NCBI GenBank assembly: GCA_012064385.1
Contig: QRDG01000924.1
Coordinates: forward strand, 1 to 64,000
Length of the DNA: 64,000 nucleotides
From: Puccinellia tenuiflora
Taxonomy: Eukaryota; Streptophyta; Magnoliopsida; Poales; Poaceae
Direction of reading: 5' to 3'
Below, one piece after another: positions 11,700 to 23,888 of this stretch. Both the position numbers and the translations under genes were made by a program. Below the pieces are notes generated by a model. It was not told the origin of the DNA. It made no database searches and was given only the letters and a program-made list of their open reading frames with translations. Every line of letters begins with the position of its first letter. Position 1 is the first letter of the stretch.

Positions 11700-13452
11700 T
11701 AATTTATACATAATATCATGACTGACCATACCTTGTCTATTGCATTAAGCATTTGAATGATATCCTTTGCAAAAGGTCTTTTCTCCTTGATAGGATCCAC
11801 ACATTTTAGGGCTATGACGATGCATTGTTTTACTTGTTCCATATATCTTTCCATTGGTTTATACGGTGGTGTCGATTCAAATCTGTTCCTCCAACTTCTG
11901 AGCACCTTGAATTTGCAAACAGTGAGCCATAATGATGGTTTATATGCAAAGGATAGATGGCTATATTAAATCATCTTACTTTCTCTGTGAACTCCTGCAA
12001 AGCTATGGCAGTACCCTGGCAACTATCTCGTTGAAAATAGAGACACTTACAGCCTGTGATTATCTCTATGACTATAATACCGAGAACAAAGATATCTGCT
12101 TTGTAGGAGATTTCACCATGATGTATGTATTCCGGTGCCATGTATCCACTTCAAAATAGTATAAAAAATAAGAAGCATTGTAAACGTAAAAGAGATGCAA
12201 CAGGAATGAAAACTAAATCAAGGTGCACGAGGTGTAGCTTAACGTGTTCCGGCAGGATTATTAGTAAAAACTTTTGATTGCTGCTCACCAAATAACCTCG
12301 ATAGACCAAAATCCGCGATTTTCGGAGTCATTGTAAAATCCATCAAAATATTTTCAGGCTTAAGGTCCAGATGAATGATACGACATTTATCATGAAGAAA
12401 ATGTAAACCATTGCAAACTCCCTTGATTATCTCGTATCTAATTTTCCACTGAAAATCTGGATCTGAAGAAAACGAGATGAGAATAAATCAAATTATAAAC
12501 CCATTCAGTGATGACACTCGTGGTACAATAACAACACAAGAACCTGAGCTTTTTACATTAGCAGAAGACGCGGGTGTATGCTAGTAGCCCCTACATTTGA
12601 CTTTTACATATTGTTTAATTTGTAATTCAGGTGTGATATTACTTTTTGAAAAGATGCCTATACAGTTTCTCTCACATAAAAAGAAGGATGCCTGACTTCT
12701 TGAAGCCCTTCTCTTCTAGACAGGTTTGTGTGCCCGACAGAACTGTGTTTTTTGTATCAAATACAATAGTTTCTCTCATGATAGGATATAGATCGAGAAC
12801 TTGATGTTGTTGTTCTTACGCTAGTAAGCAGGCAACTATCGCAATTTTTATTCTGAAACCATAGTAACACACCATAGTTTTGAGCTAGTGCTCTAAAAAA
12901 ATCTACAGAGAACTAAATTATGTATAGTGTGCTTGGCAATCGTACCAGAAATGTATTCGTCGAGGCTTTTGTTGGGTACAAACTCGAAGCAGAGCAACCT
13001 ATGCCGGGTTTCAGATCTAACATAGTTCCCGCTTCCACTTGGTTCCTCTACAAGATCCCATTTTGATTCGGCACAATAACCTATCAATTTTACTATGTTT
13101 GGGTGCTTGATCTGCATTTGATAGGCGACCTCATTATGGAATGCTGCCTCTTTTAGTCGATTTGCATTTAACTTCTTCACAGCAATATTTTTTCCACTCC
13201 AGAGAAGTCCCTGTATTGAAAGTTAAGCCTTTGTTCAAAATAGGTATAGGTCTTGATTAGTTACTTATGCTAACATTTGGAAAGTGGAGTAAAGAATCAT
13301 ACCTTGTAAACCACTCCGAACCCACCTTCACCTAGTACCAACTCGTTTGAAAAATCACGTGTGATAACTTTCAGAAAATCTAGTGGAAGAGACAATGGTT
13401 CTGCATTTGAATCATCTAGCTTCTTCTCCCATTCATCATAGGCATTCTCCAT
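11700..13452 (-). pseudogene. K1: receptor-like cytoplasmic kinase copy, likely non-functional
   Basis: Six exons can be followed on the minus strand: 13452-13303, 13210-12946, ~12468-12243, 12148-12051, 12002-11980 and 11905-~11730. The first ATG (13452) opens MENAYDEWEKKL. The product shows a glycine loop GEGGFGVVYKG, the lysine in NIAVKKL, HPNIVKLIGYC, the catalytic HLDLKPENILMD, DFGLSR, GYMAPEY and a subdomain XI segment ending MLNAIDK. There is no signal peptide or transmembrane segment, so it would act in the cytoplasm. Oddity: the intron donor after exon 3 reads ACACG|TTAAGC where paralogue K2 has ACACG|GTAAGC, so the GT is lost and read-through meets a stop at once. Using the GT one base earlier would shift the frame. 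No terminal exon or MSP part was found; the hAT element begins at 11361 leftward. A serine/threonine kinase identity is certain; loss of function is inferred. Confidence 0.75.
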
Positions 13453-13486
13453 GCCTGATTATACAATTCACTTCTTTAGACATATA

Positions 13487-13934
13487 TATATCACGAATGA
13501 ATTTGAGATAGTATTTTTTTAGAGTAAAGGTGTTTACAGTGACACCAGAGCCAGCATATAATTCCCTCCGGAATAATTAATGGTATGTTTTATCCAACTA
13601 GTGGCCGGATTAGTTCCTCTCTCCAGTACATGTAGCAACCCATAACTTTCAGAAAAAGGAAAGTGCAGTATATAACAAATGCACGACTTTAGACAGATTA
13701 GGCGCGGACACTTCTTTGCAATTAACTTTGTGTGTGAAGCACTTAAAAGGGCATGTTGAGTGACTTAAAGTTTTCATGTACTGGACGGCTAATCATGATA
13801 CTCCTAGAAAGTATATATCAATAGGTTTTTCTAAGACAAACTGTTAAATTTTGACCAACTCGATCTATAGAAAAATGTGCAACACCAAATACATATAGTA
13901 TAGAAGCATATTCCACCTTTAAAGTTATTATATA
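13487..13934 (-). repeat. Copy B of the 447-bp repeat, in the K1 promoter
   Basis: Lies 35 bp upstream of the K1 start codon and is ~98-99% identical to 5005-5451. It would form most of the proximal promoter or 5' UTR of K1. It has one extra T and about five base differences from copy A. Confidence 0.85.
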
Positions 13935-14939
13935 AACTTTTGAAAGTTTTCACGGAAAAAAGAATTGTCCTCTTTTCCACCTTAGTTTTGTCGTTCACAG
14001 ATGAATCCATTCATTGACTCCACAATAAAATATTGCTTTTCATTCAATAAAATTAATGGTAAAAAAGCAGTGGGAATGAACATCTTATATATATCAGTAC
14101 ATATATGATAGGAATTTATGTGGGCAAAGAAGGTAGAGAGCATGCCTATCCTCTGACCTCCATTGTTAATCGAGCTCAGCGGTTCCTGTTGTAAATACAA
14201 ATGGGTCGTTTGTTAGTTCAGTGCAAACCAAAAGTGACCTTTGTGCCAACAAACGTATTTACATTTCACGATAAAAGAAATATCAAGATTTGCATCGTAG
14301 CTAACATATAAGTGTGAGTGATTGTAAAAAGAAAAGAAATAAAAGTGTGAGTGTGTGATAAATTGACAATACATATAATCTCTGATCACGGATGGTGACT
14401 TTGTATTAGCTTCCTTCGGTCACCACACTCTATTTAATTAGCTCGATTATGTCTTGTGTCAGAGTGTTCGCTCTTGGACATCAGCACTCTCTTTAATTAG
14501 CTCAAGCATCTTTTATGGCGGGCGTGCGCTCCAGGAAATACTTTCTGATTGTGTGTATGCTTCTTCATGCGACAAAGGTGAAAGGTTCACCTATTGTTGG
14601 CGAAAAGCCGAAAACTTCACCGATGCTCGCTTTTGTTGTAAGGGAGGATGGCAGGTCCGTGAGGAGTGATCAAAAAATGGCCACGGCGCCAAGGTCAGTG
14701 TCAGACCTAACCTAGGCATTTGAAAGAAAAAATAATACCCATGTATAAAAAAAACTACATAAGAGTCACGGCCTCCAATGCAAAAATAAAAAGAAAAAAA
14801 CTACTCAATAGGTGCTTGCAGTCGTGCTAGAGCTGCATGGTAGGCCGTGAGAAAATTGGTAGAAACATCCAATTGTTTTAGGAGCCTTGTCTTTCTATCA
14901 ACCATGTTGCATTAAAAAACTAAGTAGATTGATATTTCT
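13935..14939. other. Spacer, one doubtful small ORF
   Basis: AT-rich. Apart from the small frame listed at 14515, nothing recognisable. Confidence 0.35.
14515..14715 (+). CDS. Doubtful small secreted-peptide ORF (66 codons)
   Basis: The ATG at 14515 opens a frame with a basic start and hydrophobic core, MAGVRSRKYFLIVCMLLHA, resembling a signal peptide, followed by ~40 residues without a clear motif. An overlapping frame (14454-14669) is cysteine-containing (CDKGERFTYC ... RFCCKGGW). A frameshifted remnant of a cysteine-rich peptide gene is conceivable. I do not recognise a family. Confidence 0.2.
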   Translation: MAGVRSRKYFLIVCMLLHATKVKGSPIVGEKPKTSPMLAFVVREDGRSVRSDQKMATAPRSVSDLT

Positions 14940-16930
14940 AAACTAGCACCATATCCTATATGGTAAACTAGGTGATTCCCCGCGCGTTGCCGCGGAAACT
15001 CAGTGGGACATGATTGTAAAATAAAATTCTAAATCCTACTAAGTTCAATAGTAGACACATTGTATATTCGCATAATGAAAATATCACACACACTGAGATG
15101 AATGAAAGATTAATTGAGAATATATTTGAAACAACATGAATAATTAACAAAATGGTAAAATGATTTGCATATATACATGTAAATTCTTGTGTGTAGTAAT
15201 TACAAAAAAAATAGTACGGTTGTTCCGAATGTTTTAAAGTAGTAGCGCAACCAAATTTCATACTCAATTGTTATTGCTACAACAAATAATATTCTAAAAA
15301 TATAATACATGGAGGGCTAACTGCGAAGGACGATGACATAAATGAGCAAAAAGTACTTCTGAAACTTTGCAAGTAGCACATCCAATCCAATATACAAATT
15401 ATGCAAAAGATAATGACTTTCTATAATTTTGTATTACCACACATGGACACACAACTTTCCAGAACCATATGTCATACATGAAGGCGCGGCAATGAGAGTG
15501 AGTTTCTGAAGGATCAACCGTGTAATGATCAGATACTTGGAGTCTTGGGTGCTTGTGCCCTGTAATTGTTTACCTGACCAGAAAAGGCACGCAAATGTAA
15601 GTTGCTATGAATATAATGCATATTATGGATTTAACCGTTTAAAATATATCAATTTGACCTGCATAGATAAATGTTTTTAGTTAGCATTGAAAATCATTTC
15701 CTGTTTGAATAAAAGTGTTATATGTGTAAAGAACAAATAAGCCAGCTGTGTAGTAAGATACACAATGATGTGCTGAAAGGTTTTAGTATCTCATTTATCA
15801 CATTAGAAAGTATACCACAAAAAAAAGATTAAAAAAAGTATGCATTACAATATACCGAAAAAAACTGATATTTTCATACCAATCTCATCGCTGCATTGGA
15901 AGGCCCACCGGTTAAACAATTGCTTTCATATGGCCAGGTTGAGCAGGGATCTTCCTACGTTTGAAATAACAACACCATATATACTAAGGTACGAAATAGA
16001 ATTGACAAAAACTCAGTAGGTTTTTTTTTTTGACTGGAAACTCGGTAGACTTGGTGGAGGGTGCTGAGCTTGCAGCTAGCTAGTTTCACCTTTTTTAGCA
16101 AGTCTTGCCCTCTTATTTTGAAGGAAATTGGCGAGGCTGCTACTTCCCATTGGTGTCCAAGCCGTGATCTTCCCGGGGCCCAACGGAAGACCGAAGGCAA
16201 AGCATGTTGCCGTGCCTGAGCCTGACATCTCCAAAGAAGGCGAGAACAGAAACCAAACACCTCACGATAGACGATTTACACGACGGTCTCCTTTGACGAC
16301 ACACTTTGAGGATGGTCCTGCATGATATTCTCTGTCGACTTGGCGCGTTGAGGACGATAGCCTGAATCGGAGAGTCGTCGTCTCATAGATGTGCGGCATG
16401 ACGGCCACACTGAGAAGGTTGGTGCGGAATGGCGCTAGCTAGGACGGGGAGAGGCAGACAGCGGCTCATAATCGTGTGGGGAGTGCGTGGATAGTCGTGT
16501 GTATAGCAGCAGGATGAGCATCAACATGGGCCGATTGAGGTTGCAGCAGTCAGATGAAGGTTCATTTTGGAGAAGGGAAGAAGAGTATTTATGCACGGAA
16601 GTGCTAGCTGGGTGGAGGGAAATAAAGAAAGCGGCCGCCTGATCGACTGCCTCAGCAGTTAAGGCTTGGGTCGGTTCGTTTCCAAGCCAGAAGAAGATGT
16701 AGAGATAGCTGGTTTGCTACAGACAAGTCTCCGAACGCAACACTGCAGTCCAGGAGCAAATGACAGTGATGTGACGTGCAAGGGAACGCACCAAAGGTAT
16801 AATCTACACCGTACATTTGCTATCGACTGGACATAAATAAAGGAGACGACGTGGTTGCATAATATTTGAGCTTGCAAACATTAATTGCACTTAGTGGGGA
16901 TGACTCTTATAGATATTATAGATAGTGGGG
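14940..16930. other. Possible unclassified transposon with GCGCGTTGC-type end
   Basis: Starts with CTAGGTGATTCCCCGCGCG (14968-14986) continuing TTGCCGCGG, a phrase I associate with the ends of repetitive elements in grass genomes, and may end near CTCTTATAGATATTATAGAT (~16904-16924). The interior holds short frames only (15955-16260 minus, 16128-16325 plus). Class is not established; a Helitron is one possibility. Confidence 0.25.
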
Positions 16931-18745
16931 TGACATGGGTGGTAGCTACACATCCGCATCCAACCATTTAATCAGCCTTATAGGGCATATTCACAGAGAG
17001 CGGACGAATGACGCTCGGGCGCGTTTGCTCTTGCATGTAATGAGTGGTTGTGATTAAATGGACATTTTTAAACTCAGGTGCAATAAATGCTCTGCATGTT
17101 AAGACATGTGTATGCAGGAAATTTGTCTAACAGATTTAGTATTAAGTTAGAAAATGATGATTTCAAATCCCAATCTGCAAATTGATTTTTTGCTCATGTT
17201 CGCGGAGCAAAAAAAAATGGCCTAGCACATTGTTATCTGTCTAGTAGATTTTGGTTCAAGACGAGTATATTACATAATTTGCGAAATGAGAATTGTCCAC
17301 GTTCACTATGCAAATGACGATTACATTTCAGTGTTTGCAAATTAGGATTTGCTCATGTTCATCATACAAAAATTATGATTACATTTCAAAATTTAAAATT
17401 TGGGATCTATTCATGTTCGCCGTGCAAAAAATGCTCTAGCACATTATCATTTTAATTTCTAGTAGATTTGAGATTAATTAATTACAAAGAGACTTAATAC
17501 AAAAATCTAGTACAAGCTGCATTAAAGGGGCTGACGTCTTATCTCTTATGGGCACTATTGAGAGAGAGCAAGCAAGCTCGGGCACACTTTGGAGTTTCCG
17601 ATATTCACACCGTTTTGATTAACACCGTTACGGTCCTCTCTTTTTTCAATACCACCTCATCCCCAACTCCCCATCCCGCATTCGTCCCCTCACACCTCTC
17701 TCTCCCTCGTTTCTTTCCTACCGCCCCAAACACCCGATCCCCACCGTGGCTACCACAACGCCTCACTCCTCTCCCACGCGCAGAAACGCCGGCACCCCGC
17801 ACGGAACAGCCAGCATCCCCTCCACCAGCGCGGCATCCCTGCTCCGAAGCTGAAATTCTGTATCCGGCATCCCTGCTCCGATGCTGCTCTCGTAGAACAG
17901 AATTTTGCTCTTGCAAAACAGATACCCGAAAAAAGGCACCTAAAACGCATTGGACCCACAAGTTAGCAGCTTTTTAATTTTTTTTCCACTTTCCTCTTCT
18001 TCTTCCTCCGTCCCCCTCCTCCTGCCACCCCCACTTCAGCCCGTCCCGTGCCCCTTGCCCCTGCCCTCGCCGGCTACGTCTCGCTGCGCCTGCGCCGGCT
18101 CCGCCATAGCCGCACCCGCGGTCTGGCTTTCAATCGATCTGGCCACGGCGGCCGTCGCGTGGCCGTGCTTCCACTTCCAGTCGAGCTAGCTCCCAACCCC
18201 CTGGTGGATGAACAGTACCAAAGTACTAGCAGCAGGAACCCACAGAGCTAGCTAGCTTCCAATCAAGCTCGAGTGGTCAGCTCTGGCCAGGAGCACGAAT
18301 GGTGCACGGCGCCCGCGCGTGGCCTTGTCGGCAGCGCCGGCCAGCTCGCGTGGTCAATGAGTAAAGGGACGCGGCTGACGATGAGGATTTGGCCAGATTC
18401 CAGCGAGTTCGGCGCCGCCCCGGTGACGGTTAGGCTGAAATTTTCCTTCCGCGAACATTTCCCGTTCACAGGAAAAATCACCTCCGAAACTGAATGGATG
18501 GAGCACGGGAGGCGAAATATCCTGCTACCCGATAAATTTTGCGGATACAGTACCATATAAAGTATCTGTTCTGGCAGAATTTTCACCCCCATCCCGGAAA
18601 AAACGGTTATTTTCCAGGCCAGATGCTTAGCTGCTAAAGATGCTCTAATTAAAAAAACTTACGGGAATGGTGGAAGCTTTCTATTGGCATGGACGGGATC
18701 AGCTCCTATTTTTCGTTATCATAAATGGACACGGTTTCTGTTATT
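16931..18745. other. No gene recognised; GC-rich segment with a Harbinger-like end
   Basis: 16931-17560 is AT-rich without features. 17560-18560 is C-rich with long opposing frames (17558-17977 plus, 17605-17961 minus) that look compositional. A short tandem duplication of the CGGCATCCCTGCTCCGA phrase lies at 17831 and 17868. At 18633-18650, GCTGCTAAAGATGCTCTA read in reverse (TAGAGCATCTTTAGCAGC) resembles a PIF/Harbinger MITE terminus. The matching other end was not found. Confidence 0.3.
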
Positions 18746-19535
18746 GTTTTTTTGAGGAAAAGGATCCGATCCATATATTCAGAAAACTTCATACAAATTA
18801 CAAGACAGTCCCGAAAAGAAAAGAAATTACAAAAAGGACCCTGCAACTTGCACAAAGCACCCTGAGCAACCTAAAGAAAACGCAATCGGATCCACCGCCG
18901 CACACCCAAGATACCTAGTCGCCGCCGGCGTCGCCGTACCGCAACCCGCCGAGAAGGAGGTGCCGCCCCACGTTGTAGATGGCCGCAGCAACCATCCGCC
19001 GCCCTGCGACGGAATCTGAAGTCGTTGAAAGAACTCGACCACAGCACAACCTCCTCCGCTCCACCCAACATCCCGCCGACGCAGCGCCGCCCAGGTCAGC
19101 CACCATCGCTCCACCTCCCGACGCTACTCCCCTCGCCACCACGGCCGGCCGAAGCAGAACAGTCGAGGAAGAAAACCACCACCAGCACCTGCACCAAAAG
19201 CGGACCGCCTCCCTCCATCCGCTCCTCCCCTCGCAGCCACGGCCGGCCAGAGAAGCAAAGAAGGAGAAGAGCATCCGACGCACCTTCACAACCTCCCCGG
19301 CAAAACCGGAACGGGGAAAGGAGGGGAAGGACCTCGCCCAGCACGCCGACGCCATCGGCAGGGCACGCACACCTAATATACACACAGGCCGCCAGGAACG
19401 CAGGACCGGGGTTCCCCCACTCGGCGGAGAGGGAGGGAACCACCGGCCTGGCCGGCGGCGAGGTGGGGAACACGGGGTCGCCTCCTTATCGCCCGCTCTG
19501 CACTGTAGAGAGGGATAAGAGGTGGGCTATTACTT
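18746..19535 (-). mobile_element. Poly(A) retroposon with 13-bp target duplication
   Basis: Flanked by a perfect direct repeat GGTTTCTGTTATT (18733-18745 and 19536-19548). On the minus strand the 790-bp insert ends CCTTTTCCTCAAAAAAA at the left flank, a short A-tail. The duplication plus A-tail shows target-primed reverse transcription by LINE machinery. The body is GC-rich (18890-19500). The long frames there (18979-19518, 19025-19729 plus; 18915-19385 minus) run through it on both strands without a recognisable domain and, in one case, out of the element. It could be a non-autonomous LINE derivative or a retrocopy of an unidentified transcript. Confidence 0.8.
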
Positions 19536-19548
19536 GGTTTCTGTTATT

Positions 19549-20561
19549 TGACCCGAATAGAACCAAACCAAGGCTAACGGATCACGGGACGACATCCAAT
19601 GGCCTGAACCTATGCGCAGCTACCACCGTGGGCATAAAACCCGCGTTGTATCCTATATATACCCCATTTCTCCACTTGTCAAGGCAAAACCACCATAAAC
19701 TCACTACATATTCCCTGCCTGCAAAGTGATTGGCTCAGCCAAAATACTTTCTACCATTCTCTTCCTTATGAATGAATGGCGTGAATTTGACTGGCCCGAG
19801 TGGATGCAGCAAGGAAAAGGAGAGGAGTAATCGAGGATCCGCAGTCTAATTGTTGGTGGTGGGTGGAGCTGGTAGAAGGAGCGCAAGGGCTGATGTGTCC
19901 TGGAGCGAGGAGGTGTTTGGTGGCCCTCCTTACTGAATAAAAGGGAGTGTTTCTTGCACATCTGCTGGAGGCTTGTGGGAAGAGGCAGAGGAAAGAAATA
20001 AAATGGGTTGGATCTGAGAGGAAGAAAGAACAATGATGTGCTTTTGCATTTGAACTTGTGAAGATGTTTGTGCGTGGCTGCTGTAGAGTTTGAGAAGTAA
20101 AAAGGAATCACTGTTGATTTTAGGAACCAAACGAGATGGTCATGAAATGCCTCTGAGATGAATTAATGCATAAAAAGATGGAGATGTGAGTGATGAGGTT
20201 TTTGTGCTCTAGTGGTGAACCCATGGTGCCGAGGAGGCGAGTGACACATAGCTTATCGAGTGTTGCGAGAGGTGTGATAATGTAGATGGGAAGGATCTTG
20301 ATGGTAATGGTGATACTGTTAGTGAGCTCCTTGCTTAAAGTAGTGTCGTTGCACTGCATTTCTCAGGGCAACTCCGTATTGGCTTCCAACTATGCATACA
20401 CACAAGTGCCAAGACATTTATGAATCTGGGACTTATAACAAGAAACAAAAGACACACAAGATAATTTGGTATAGTATTACTAGGACTGTTACTGTAAAGT
20501 ATGTTTTCCTGTACAACTTTCATAAATTCAGTTAGGATATTACATACAATGCTGATCATAC
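19549..20561. other. No gene recognised
   Basis: Mixed composition with overlapping short minus-strand frames (19704-20111, 19930-20130, 20120-20359), none matching a known family. It lies just downstream of a kinase exon fragment on the same strand, so it could contain decayed 3' sequence of that copy. Confidence 0.3.
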
Positions 20562-20618
20562 CTGGTATACTGCATTAAGCATTTCAATTATATCCTTCAT
20601 TGTTCTTTGTTCTCGGGG
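20562..20618 (-). pseudogene. Isolated kinase C-terminal exon fragment
   Basis: Read on the minus strand this encodes EQRTMKDIIEMLNAVYQ followed by a GTATGATC donor. It matches the end of K1 exon 6 (KRPFAKDIIQMLNAIDK then GTATGGTC) in sequence and in splice position. No other kinase exon could be found around it. It is probably a leftover of a further tandem kinase copy between K1 and K2. Confidence 0.6.
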
Positions 20619-21976
20619 AGTCTTACACAACACGATAAAAGGCGCGTTGTGGTTCACCCATGGGGTGAGACCTCCCCACAATGTGTAATTGTCACGTACC
20701 GAGTGGGTAAAAATCACCCTCTCTAGGCGGGCACCCTTAATTTTTTGAATATGTTGTGGCTTTGTGAATTACTTGCTAAGATTAGAAATGTTATTGAGTC
20801 ATTTCTGGAATCATCTACACAATAAGTTTTGGTTGTGTTTTCCATTTTAGCAAAATATTGTCTCCAAAAGTATAGTAATTATACCCAACATTATGCTATT
20901 TTAAGGGAAACAAGAAATAATTATTTCTAGGCCACTACTAAGAACCATCGACTATAAACACAAGATGCATGTAATGTAAGGACAAGAAGATCGATCTCGA
21001 ACGGATGGCTACCAATCAACTATGAACGACCATTTCTAAATCGAAGAGAGATATCTATTTCTTAATCATATGAGCTATAGACACTCAGGACCTTATTTGT
21101 TTCTTAATCGATGATAAAGAACTATTTCCAAGTCGAGTGAGCTACAGACAATCCTTACCTTTTCTTTCTACATTGAACCTCTCCTTGTGATCGGATGAGG
21201 TAGATGGATCCCAGCCAGGGCGAGCCCAGTTATGTTTGTGGTGGATTATTTTCTTTTATTAACATAACCTGAACTTCACCTACCCATGATTATATCAATT
21301 TTGTAACTATACCGGCTGAAACATTATATTTTATTTGGTAAAATATTGTATTTCGTAACCTCCTAAATCTCAATCAATTTTAGTAGTTTGGGCATTATTC
21401 TGATGCATGCTAGTACGTATAGTATAGTGAGCAGTGGGATATTCACGGCAGAAGAAAATACACTTAAACAAACTGACCTCAAAAAATGTTTACTTGAACA
21501 AACTGGCCTCAAATATCATCTCTCCTCGCAGAGCACAACCAGATTTCAAAGTCACCTTCTGAACAGTATTTCCCGAGTCTTCCGCATTTCGAAAATGTTG
21601 GATGCACGCGCGTGAAGTTTTGCAGGGTATTCATTTGGCATCCCACGGGATCCGTACTAGCTGGTCTCTACAAAAGAGTGTGGAGGTGCGGGGGTACTAT
21701 GGCTACTGGGTGAAATCTTTCAGGGTGGCTATGACGTTCAAATTCGATAATAGGCTATGTAACACTTGAGGTGCATTAGTTGGCCTTTTTGACGATCATA
21801 TTCCGACTATAGGAACTAATGAGATGTGTGCATCCCTTTTCTTTTCTTTGATATTTTTCCATGCAATTCTTGTTTCCATCTCCTTTTCTTTTCCTTAATA
21901 TGTTTTCTTTGCACTTCTTTTTTTCTTCCCTGTTTTATTTGTCTTTGCATTGCCGAAATAAATCTAAATTTAGATA
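20619..21976. other. No gene recognised
   Basis: AT-rich sequence without long frames. The 75-codon frame at 21388-21615 has no recognisable motif. Confidence 0.35.
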
Positions 21977-22070
21977 CTCCCTCCGATCCATAAAAAATGT
22001 CGCCCATTTAGTACAAAGTTTGTACTAACTTAGTACAAAATGAGCGACACTTTTTATGGATCGGAGGGAG
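21977..22070. mobile_element. Stowaway MITE, short CTCCCTCCGATCCATAA type, copy 1
   Basis: 94 bp with near-complete inverted symmetry: CTCCCTCCGATCCATAAAAA at the left and its complement ending GGATCGGAGGGAG at the right, with TA on both sides. The same family occurs at 56807-56900. Confidence 0.9.
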
Positions 22071-22239
22071 TACAAAATGTGGCAAATAGTATTTTTTTTG
22101 AAAATTGTCATGGTGCAAATTTGCCACAAACTTTTTATACACCATTCACAAAAAAGATTTTTTTGGCACTAATAAAATGAAAGAATATTTTGGTTTGACA
22201 AAAAGTTGGATACTCTAGTTGGCAACGTTGTTTGCCAAT

Positions 22240-23300
22240 ATGAAGCTTGTATCAATTTTGGGAAAATTATAGCGAAGTATGATATCGATTTTGGCCAAAC
22301 CTTGATATATGGATCGGCTACCTCTTTGACTGGCTTCGAAAGGGTTTGACCAGTGGAGTTTTTTATTTGTGTTAGGGTATGTCAAAAACACGTGGAAACC
22401 CAAAATTGAGCAAATTTCTCACAAGATTCCCTCCGGTGACGTCGAAGTAAGAGTTCACCCCTATAAGAGACAAGAATCTTCGTGCGAGGTAGTAATTGTT
22501 TGCGAAGCGGGTCACACTTGGGATTTTGCAATTGGCATTTTTCATGTACTTATATACATATGTTATGACCACATGCAAAATTTGGTGGAATTCAATGCGC
22601 CGACGAACCAGTTTGGGGCAAACCCTGATACGTGGCACTCGGATTGTGTACCCCTTTGCCGGCTTCGAAAGGGGTTGACCAGTGGCTTTTTCTCCCTGTT
22701 TGTGTTTCAGAATGTCATATGCACATGGAAAATAAAATTGAGCCCAATTTTTCATAAGACACCCTCCGGTGACGTTGAATTGGGAGTTTAGCCAAGTGTT
22801 GAATCTTCATGCTTGGTAGTGCTATTTGTCAAGGGGGTCACACTTGGGAGTTTGATATTAACTCTTTACATGTTCCAACACACTTATATACATATATTAG
22901 GACCACATTCTAGATTTGGTGGGATTTCGACGCTCTAGCCCTCCATTTTGGGCCCTCGGATCATATACCCCTTTGACCCGCTTCAAAAAGGTCCAATGGA
23001 GATTTCTCCTTGCAAAACCAAAATTGAGTATAATTTCTCACAACATCCCTTCTTGTGACGTCGAAGTGGAAGTTTAGAATATCAGTGCAGGGTAGTGTTG
23101 TTTGTGAAGGGGTTCACACATGGAGTTGGCTATTGACTATTTTCCATGTTCCACACTTATGTACATATGTTAAGACCAAATGTATATTTTTGTCGGATTT
23201 TGATGCTCCGACGCGTCGTTTCGGGCCAAACCCTGTTACATGAGCCCTAGAGTATCTACCCCTTTGACCAGCTTCGAAAGGGGTTGATCAATCGACATGT
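22240..23300. repeat. Decayed tandem array, ~300-330 bp units
   Basis: The marker phrase GGCTTCGAAAGGGTTTGACC recurs with changes at ~22331, ~22661, ~22979 and ~23270, giving spacings of about 330, 318 and 291 bp. Other phrases recur in phase: CTCCGGTGACGTCGAA, GGGTCACACTTGGGA and CGACGAACC/CGACGCGTC. Three to four units are visible and the copies have drifted. A satellite fragment or the internal repeat block of a large DNA transposon are both possible. Open frames here (22369-22791 and others) come from the repeat. Confidence 0.75.
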
Positions 23301-23539
23301 TGTTTGTCATGCCAGTGTGAAGCTCTGTGCCTATTTTGGACAAATTATAACGAAGTATGACATGGATTTGGTCATCAACATGATCATCTGACTAAAAAGC
23401 CAAATTAATTTGTACATGGTAGCATTTTTTGTGAATGTATTTTCCCAAATTACCATATTTCAAGTTTGGTGTTTTCCTTAAACTAGGTCATATAAGAGGA
23501 CTTAATGCGCAAGTTTTCACATTTTTTTAGATTTTAATG

Positions 23540-23790
23540 AATTTTCTTTGATTGCAGTCAGTTTGACGAGTGTTTTGTAGGAAATACCCGGAATGTTTTC
23601 TATTTGCCGAGCGTAACGCTCGGTGTAGTTTCAGATTTGCCAAGTATTTTGTGTTTGAGTATCTTCTTTTGTCGAGTGTTGTCTAAAAAACACTCGACAA
23701 AGGCCTTTTGCCGGGTCCTGAACCAAAAACTTAACTTTCCATAGTGTTTTGTATTAGTGTTTATAATTAACAACTTGCATGTGCACTGTA
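23540..23790. mobile_element. CACTA-like subterminal fragment
   Basis: Contains TTGCCGAGCGTAACGCTCGG, TTGTCGAGTGTTGTC and AACACTCGACAAAGGCC, the GCCGAGTGT/ACACTCGGC subterminal repeat words typical of grass CACTA elements. A proper CACTA terminus and a 3-bp duplication were not found, so this is a fragment. Confidence 0.45.
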
Positions 23791-23888
23791 TATCCGGATG
23801 CAACTCTTTGCCGGACTTGATCTACACCACACGGTGTGAGACTTGTCAACAAACAATGTCATGTGATTAGGTTTCTTCTTGCTGATTC

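Noticed and set aside
19025..19729. 234-codon plus-strand frame, proline/arginine-rich
   Set aside because: It starts inside a poly(A) retroposon and runs past its 13-bp duplication into flanking DNA, so it is not one gene; no domain is visible.
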